A DNA stretch of 17,066 bases. Source: Christiangramia sp. (GTDB taxonomy: Bacteria > Bacteroidota > Bacteroidia > Flavobacteriales > Flavobacteriaceae). Shown in pieces: positions 14,862 through 17,066 of this stretch. The stretch is taken from the NCBI GenBank assembly GCA_024635735.1, contig JAGXII010000033.1, positions 1-17,066 of the forward strand, given 5' to 3'. Within the stretch, counting starts at the first letter, position 1; every line of letters begins with the position of its first letter. Both the position numbers and the translations under genes were made by a program. Under the pieces are notes generated by a model that was not told the DNA's origin, did no database searches, and saw nothing but the letters and a program-made list of their open reading frames with translations.

Positions 14862-14889
14862 AAAGCCTTCCCAAGGGGAGGCTTTTTTT
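14862..14889 (+). terminator. Rho-independent terminator after the HU gene
   Basis: AAAGCCTTCC and GGGAGGCTTT pair as a 10-bp stem (one T-G wobble) around a CAAG loop, followed directly by a T-tract to 14889. It lies 23 bp after the HU stop codon. Confidence 0.9.
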
Positions 14890-14912
14890 ATTTTAAAATT
14901 TTAGTAATAGTA

Positions 14913-14943
14913 TTGCTTTATTAACAGGAAATAATTAGTTTAG
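14913..14943 (+). promoter_or_regulatory. Putative promoter of the YqgE/AlgH gene
   Basis: TTG at 14913-14915, a 20-bp spacer and TAGTTTAG at 14936-14943, one base off TANNTTTG. It follows the HU terminator and lies 17 bp before the ATG at 14961. One mismatch keeps this tentative. Confidence 0.35.
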
Positions 14944-14960
14944 TTAAAAAGACTGCTTTT

Positions 14961-15521
14961 ATGATCGCGTTAAAACCCACCAAAGGCCATCTTTTAGTTG
15001 CTGAACCATCCATAATTGGGGACGTTTCCTTTAACAGGTCTGTCGTTCTGCTTGCAGATCACTCAGACTCAGGCTCGGTAGGTTTTATACTCAACAAAAT
15101 CCTTGACTTTACTTTAAAAGATCTTATTCCCGACGTTAAAGGGAACTTTAAAGTCTACAACGGAGGACCCGTTGAGCAGGATAATCTTTACTTCATTCAC
15201 AAAATACCTGACCTTATTCCAGATAGTATTGAAATTGCAAATGGAATTTTCTGGGGAGGTAATTTTGAAGCAGTAATGGAGTTAATCGCCAAAAATCTTA
15301 TTACAGATAAACAAATAAAATTCTTCCTGGGATATTCGGGATGGGATGCAAATCAACTCGACGAAGAGCTAAATTCTCATTCATGGGTCGTAACCGTTAA
15401 TGAAGACCATACCGATTTGCTTGAAAAACCCTACAATTCATTCTGGAAAGATAAAATGCTTGAACTCGGGGGCGAATATATGCTCTGGTCTAATTCTCCT
15501 GAAAATCCAACCTATAACTAA
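14961..15521 (+). CDS. yqgE: YqgE/AlgH family protein (DUF179)
   Basis: 186 residues, the family's usual length. Signature blocks are KGHLLVAEPSIIGDVSFNRSV (8-28), GSVGFILNK (38-46), YNGGPVEQDNLYFIH (67-81) and FFLGYSGWDANQLDEEL (122-138), which together identify YqgE/AlgH. The biochemical function is not settled; AlgH in Pseudomonas was first linked to alginate gene expression. Cytosolic, no signal peptide. It follows the HU terminator, so it should have its own promoter. Its stop codon overlaps by 3 bases the stop of the converging PLP-enzyme gene, with no hairpin terminator at the junction. Confidence 0.93.
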   Translation: MIALKPTKGHLLVAEPSIIGDVSFNRSVVLLADHSDSGSVGFILNKILDFTLKDLIPDVKGNFKVYNGGPVEQDNLYFIHKIPDLIPDSIEIANGIFWGGNFEAVMELIAKNLITDKQIKFFLGYSGWDANQLDEELNSHSWVVTVNEDHTDLLEKPYNSFWKDKMLELGGEYMLWSNSPENPTYN

Positions 15522-16363
15522 CCCAGTCTCGCCTGGATATTAAGTTTCGCTAATAGATCTTTAGCGGTTTTACTGGAATATTCTTTTTTACGGTATTTAC
15601 TCACAGGTTGAATTCCTACGGCAACATTGGTAATAAATATTTCATCGGCCTTCTGCAATTCAAATGGAGATACTGATGATTCTTCAAATTCATAATTGTC
15701 AGATTTCTTTAAAATATTGATAAGCTGTTTTCTTATAATACCATTTAAAGCCCCGTCAGAAATAGGCGGAGTTTTAACCTTATTCCCGTTAACCAGAAAT
15801 ATATTTCCGTTGAGAGCTTCCACTACACTCTTTTTTTCATTCAGAATAAGGCAGTTATCGTAGGAATTCTCATTAGCATAGATACTTCCAAGAACATTTA
15901 CCGCACGGTTGTTAGACTTGATAGTTGAAAGTAATCCGCTGTTTACAAAATGATCTTTAAATAATTCAATCTCATAAAAATCTTCATTAAAGAGATAGAA
16001 AGGATTTTCCATTTTTTCCACGCTTATCACATAACCAACTTCACGAGTTGCAGGGGTGTAATAACCACCCTGTTTTCTATATACGGCAAATTTTACGCGG
16101 GCGGGAGAAGCATCCAGTTTATTCGCAGTAATAATATTTTTGATCTCTTCTTCAAGAAACTCAGGAGAAAAATTAGAAGGAATTTCCATTCTCATAATTC
16201 TCATTGAAGCCATAAGACGAAAATAATGGTCTTCCCAGAACATGATTTTCCCGTTAATCACCCGTATCGTCTCAAAAACTGAATCCCCATAGGCGAATCC
16301 TCTATTGAATACCGATAATTTTGCTTCTTTTTCGTTTACAATTTTCCCTTCAAGATTGATCAT
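15518..16363 (-). CDS. Class IV PLP-dependent aminotransferase / aminodeoxychorismate lyase-like
   Basis: 281 residues of the fold-type IV PLP family (BCAT / D-amino-acid transaminase / PabC). The N-terminal NRGFAYGDSVFETIRV block (20-35) is typical. The PLP-binding lysine is Lys149 in STIKSNNRAV, Glu183 in VVEALNGNIFLV fits the conserved Glu, and FITNVAVGIQPV (243-254) fits the phosphate-binding region. The subfamily cannot be fixed from motifs; aminodeoxychorismate lyase (folate synthesis) is my first guess and branched-chain aminotransferase the alternative. The start is certain from the N-terminal block, but the ATG is preceded immediately by the seven-T tract of a terminator hairpin, leaving almost no leader. 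A -7 box directly before the hairpin suggests its own promoter. Confidence 0.88.
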   Translation of the reverse strand: MINLEGKIVNEKEAKLSVFNRGFAYGDSVFETIRVINGKIMFWEDHYFRLMASMRIMRMEIPSNFSPEFLEEEIKNIITANKLDASPARVKFAVYRKQGGYYTPATREVGYVISVEKMENPFYLFNEDFYEIELFKDHFVNSGLLSTIKSNNRAVNVLGSIYANENSYDNCLILNEKKSVVEALNGNIFLVNGNKVKTPPISDGALNGIIRKQLINILKKSDNYEFEESSVSPFELQKADEIFITNVAVGIQPVSKYRKKEYSSKTAKDLLAKLNIQARLG

Positions 16364-16388
16364 AAAAAAACCCCGTTTTAAAACGGGG
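16364..16388 (-). terminator. Rho-independent terminator of the START-like gene, abutting the next start codon
   Basis: The 18-bp perfect palindrome CCCCGTTTTAAAACGGGG (16371-16388) is followed on the minus strand by seven T (16364-16370) and then at once by the ATG of the PLP-enzyme gene. The stem can be 7-9 bp with a TTAA or smaller loop. No T-tract exists on the plus-strand side, so it acts on minus-strand transcription arriving from the START-like gene, whose stop is 27 bp upstream. Confidence 0.88.
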
Positions 16389-16419
16389 CAAAGTTAAGGT
16401 TTATAATAGGATTTTTAAA
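16389..16419 (-). promoter_or_regulatory. Putative promoter of the PLP-enzyme gene, overlapping the terminator
   Basis: On the minus strand TAACTTTG (16396-16389) is a perfect TANNTTTG -7 box, ending at the first base of the terminator palindrome. TTTA (16419-16416), one base off TTTG, lies 19 bp upstream and overlaps the end of the START-like gene. Transcription would begin inside the palindrome. Confidence 0.45.
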
Positions 16420-16801
16420 CCGATCCCAAAATCGATTTAAGGTCGGAAATCATATTTTCCCAAAGCATTTTGCCTTCATCAATTTCATCTTCTTCAGCAA
16501 AATCGGTAATCATAAGGGATACGTCTTTGGTAATATCATCTACCTGGATGCGTAATTCGAAGAAATAGGGAGTATCCTCATCGTCTACCCACTTAAATTT
16601 TATACGTTCATCACTTTTTTTACTAATGAGCTTCGCCTTTTCTTCACTACCTTCCCAAATAAAATTAAAGAATTCCCCCCGGGAATTCACATTATCGGCA
16701 TACCATTCACTTAAGCCTGAGGGAGTTGAAATATATTGGTATAATAATGAAGGAGAAGCTTGAATAGGAAACTCCATTTCGTATTTGATCTTTTCGTCCA
16801 T
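16415..16801 (-). CDS. START-like domain protein (SRPBCC fold)
   Basis: 128 residues resembling the small START-like / AHSA1-type proteins common in Bacteroidota. The N-terminal strand and helices (YEMEFPIQASPSLLYQYIST, 7-26), the short GLSEWYADNV (29-38) and a final long helix (LWENMISDLKSIL) are the expected elements of this helix-grip fold. Such proteins bind hydrophobic ligands or act as co-chaperones; the ligand here is unknown. The sequence is acidic and has no signal peptide, so it is cytosolic. It is single, followed by a terminator, and its upstream region is shared with the divergent tRNA gene. An inverted repeat, GAATTCCC and GGGAATTC, lies within the gene at 16670-16688. Confidence 0.85.
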   Translation of the reverse strand: MDEKIKYEMEFPIQASPSLLYQYISTPSGLSEWYADNVNSRGEFFNFIWEGSEEKAKLISKKSDERIKFKWVDDEDTPYFFELRIQVDDITKDVSLMITDFAEEDEIDEGKMLWENMISDLKSILGSV

Positions 16802-16882
16802 TTTGTTTAATTAGTTTCGGGCAATATAGATATTAATTGCTAAGATTAAAAGGAATCAAAATAAATAATTCGGAAAATAAAG

Positions 16883-16913
16883 TTTGTGCCAAATCAAATT
16901 GTTTTTATATTTG
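16883..16913 (+). promoter_or_regulatory. Promoter of the tRNA gene
   Basis: TTTG at 16883-16886, a 19-bp spacer and TATATTTG at 16906-16913 match the Bacteroidota -33/-7 consensus at every informative base. Transcription would start near 16920, so a 5' leader of about 70 nt would be removed by RNase P. Confidence 0.8.
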
Positions 16914-16991
16914 CACCCGCATTAAGGAAATCAGGTAAGATTATCGATAAGATCAGTAATCATGCAGGATTTACGACTTTGCAGAATCTAT

Positions 16992-17065
16992 GGCGAGGTA
17001 GCTCAGTTGGTTAGAGCGTCGGATTCATAACCCGGAGGTCCCGAGTTCAAATCTCGGTCTCGCTA
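16992..17065 (+). tRNA. tRNA-Met (CAU), CCA end cut by the window edge
   Basis: A full cloverleaf of 74 nt without CCA: acceptor GGCGAGG/TCTCGCT with G-T wobbles at 1-72 and 7-66, D-stem GCTC/GAGC, anticodon loop TTCATAA, T-stem CCGAG/CTCGG with TTCAAAT loop, discriminator A. The anticodon is CAT. The absence of a C1-A72 mismatch and of three consecutive G-C pairs next to the anticodon loop excludes the initiator; elongator Met is most likely, but Ile (lysidine-modified CAU) cannot be excluded. Position 31-39 is an A-C mismatch. The last window base, 17066, is the first C of what may be an encoded CCA. Confidence 0.92.
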
Positions 17066-17066
17066 C

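Noticed and set aside
16670..16688. Inverted repeat GAATTCCC / GGGAATTC with CCC spacer
   Set aside because: It lies inside the START-like coding sequence, has no T-tract and fits the amino-acid coding; likely coincidence.
16962..17030. Short ORF from ATG at 16962 reading through the tRNA (contains GEVAQLVRASDS)
   Set aside because: The peptide is the familiar product of translating a tRNA D-arm and anticodon arm; it ends inside the tRNA and has no independent support.
1..17066. Transposons, prophage, CRISPR arrays, toxin-antitoxin or restriction systems
   Set aside because: I looked on both strands and saw no transposase, integrase, repeat-spacer pattern, or recognisable defence gene; RecQ and the P-loop NTPase alone are not enough to claim a defence island.

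Overview
The window reads as one AT-rich chromosomal contig from a member of the Bacteroidota, most likely family Flavobacteriaceae (a Gramella/Salegentibacter-like relative is a guess). The evidence is the gene families present (BatA-domain membrane protein, DUF4290, START-like protein, MurA of the Asp type), the near absence of Shine-Dalgarno sequences, and several TTG-N19-TANNTTTG promoters, the form used by the Bacteroidota primary sigma factor. Bases 1-19 are the Tn5/Nextera mosaic end, so the left edge is an untrimmed library adapter and not genome. The right edge stops one base into the CCA of a tRNA gene.

Layout. 20-175: 3' end of a histidine kinase. 238-1440: a complete cytosolic GAF-domain histidine kinase whose C-terminus resembles the truncated one. 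1493-5652 (+): a tight operon of a BatA/vWA membrane protein, a dihydroorotase-like protein that has lost almost all metal ligands, a small Tic20/DUF4870-like membrane protein and an alpha/beta-hydrolase. 5649-6908 (-): a metallo-beta-lactamase-fold hydrolase followed by a membrane-anchored hypothetical protein. 7013-8473 (+): a 486-residue protein of unknown function, divergent from the hydrolase and ending at a bidirectional terminator. 8550-10908 (-): murA, a DUF4290 gene and a DUF493 gene. 10990-14380 (+): a P-loop NTPase, an unusually organised RecQ-family helicase and methionyl-tRNA formyltransferase, nearly abutting. 14567-14839 (+): an HU-type nucleoid protein with a canonical promoter and terminator. 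14961-15521 (+): YqgE/AlgH. 15518-16801 (-): a class IV PLP enzyme and a START-like protein. 16992-17065 (+): tRNA with CAU anticodon, behind a near-perfect promoter.

Most of the window is housekeeping: cell wall (murA), translation initiation (fmt, tRNA-Met), chromosome structure and repair (HU, RecQ). No mobile element, CRISPR array or recognisable defence island is visible. The points most worth following are the metal-site-less dihydroorotase translationally coupled to a vWA membrane protein, the rearranged RecQ, the Cys-to-Asp MurA (predicted fosfomycin insensitivity), the uncharacterised 486-residue protein, and a terminator that appears to be interlocked with the promoter and start codon of the next gene at 16361-16396.
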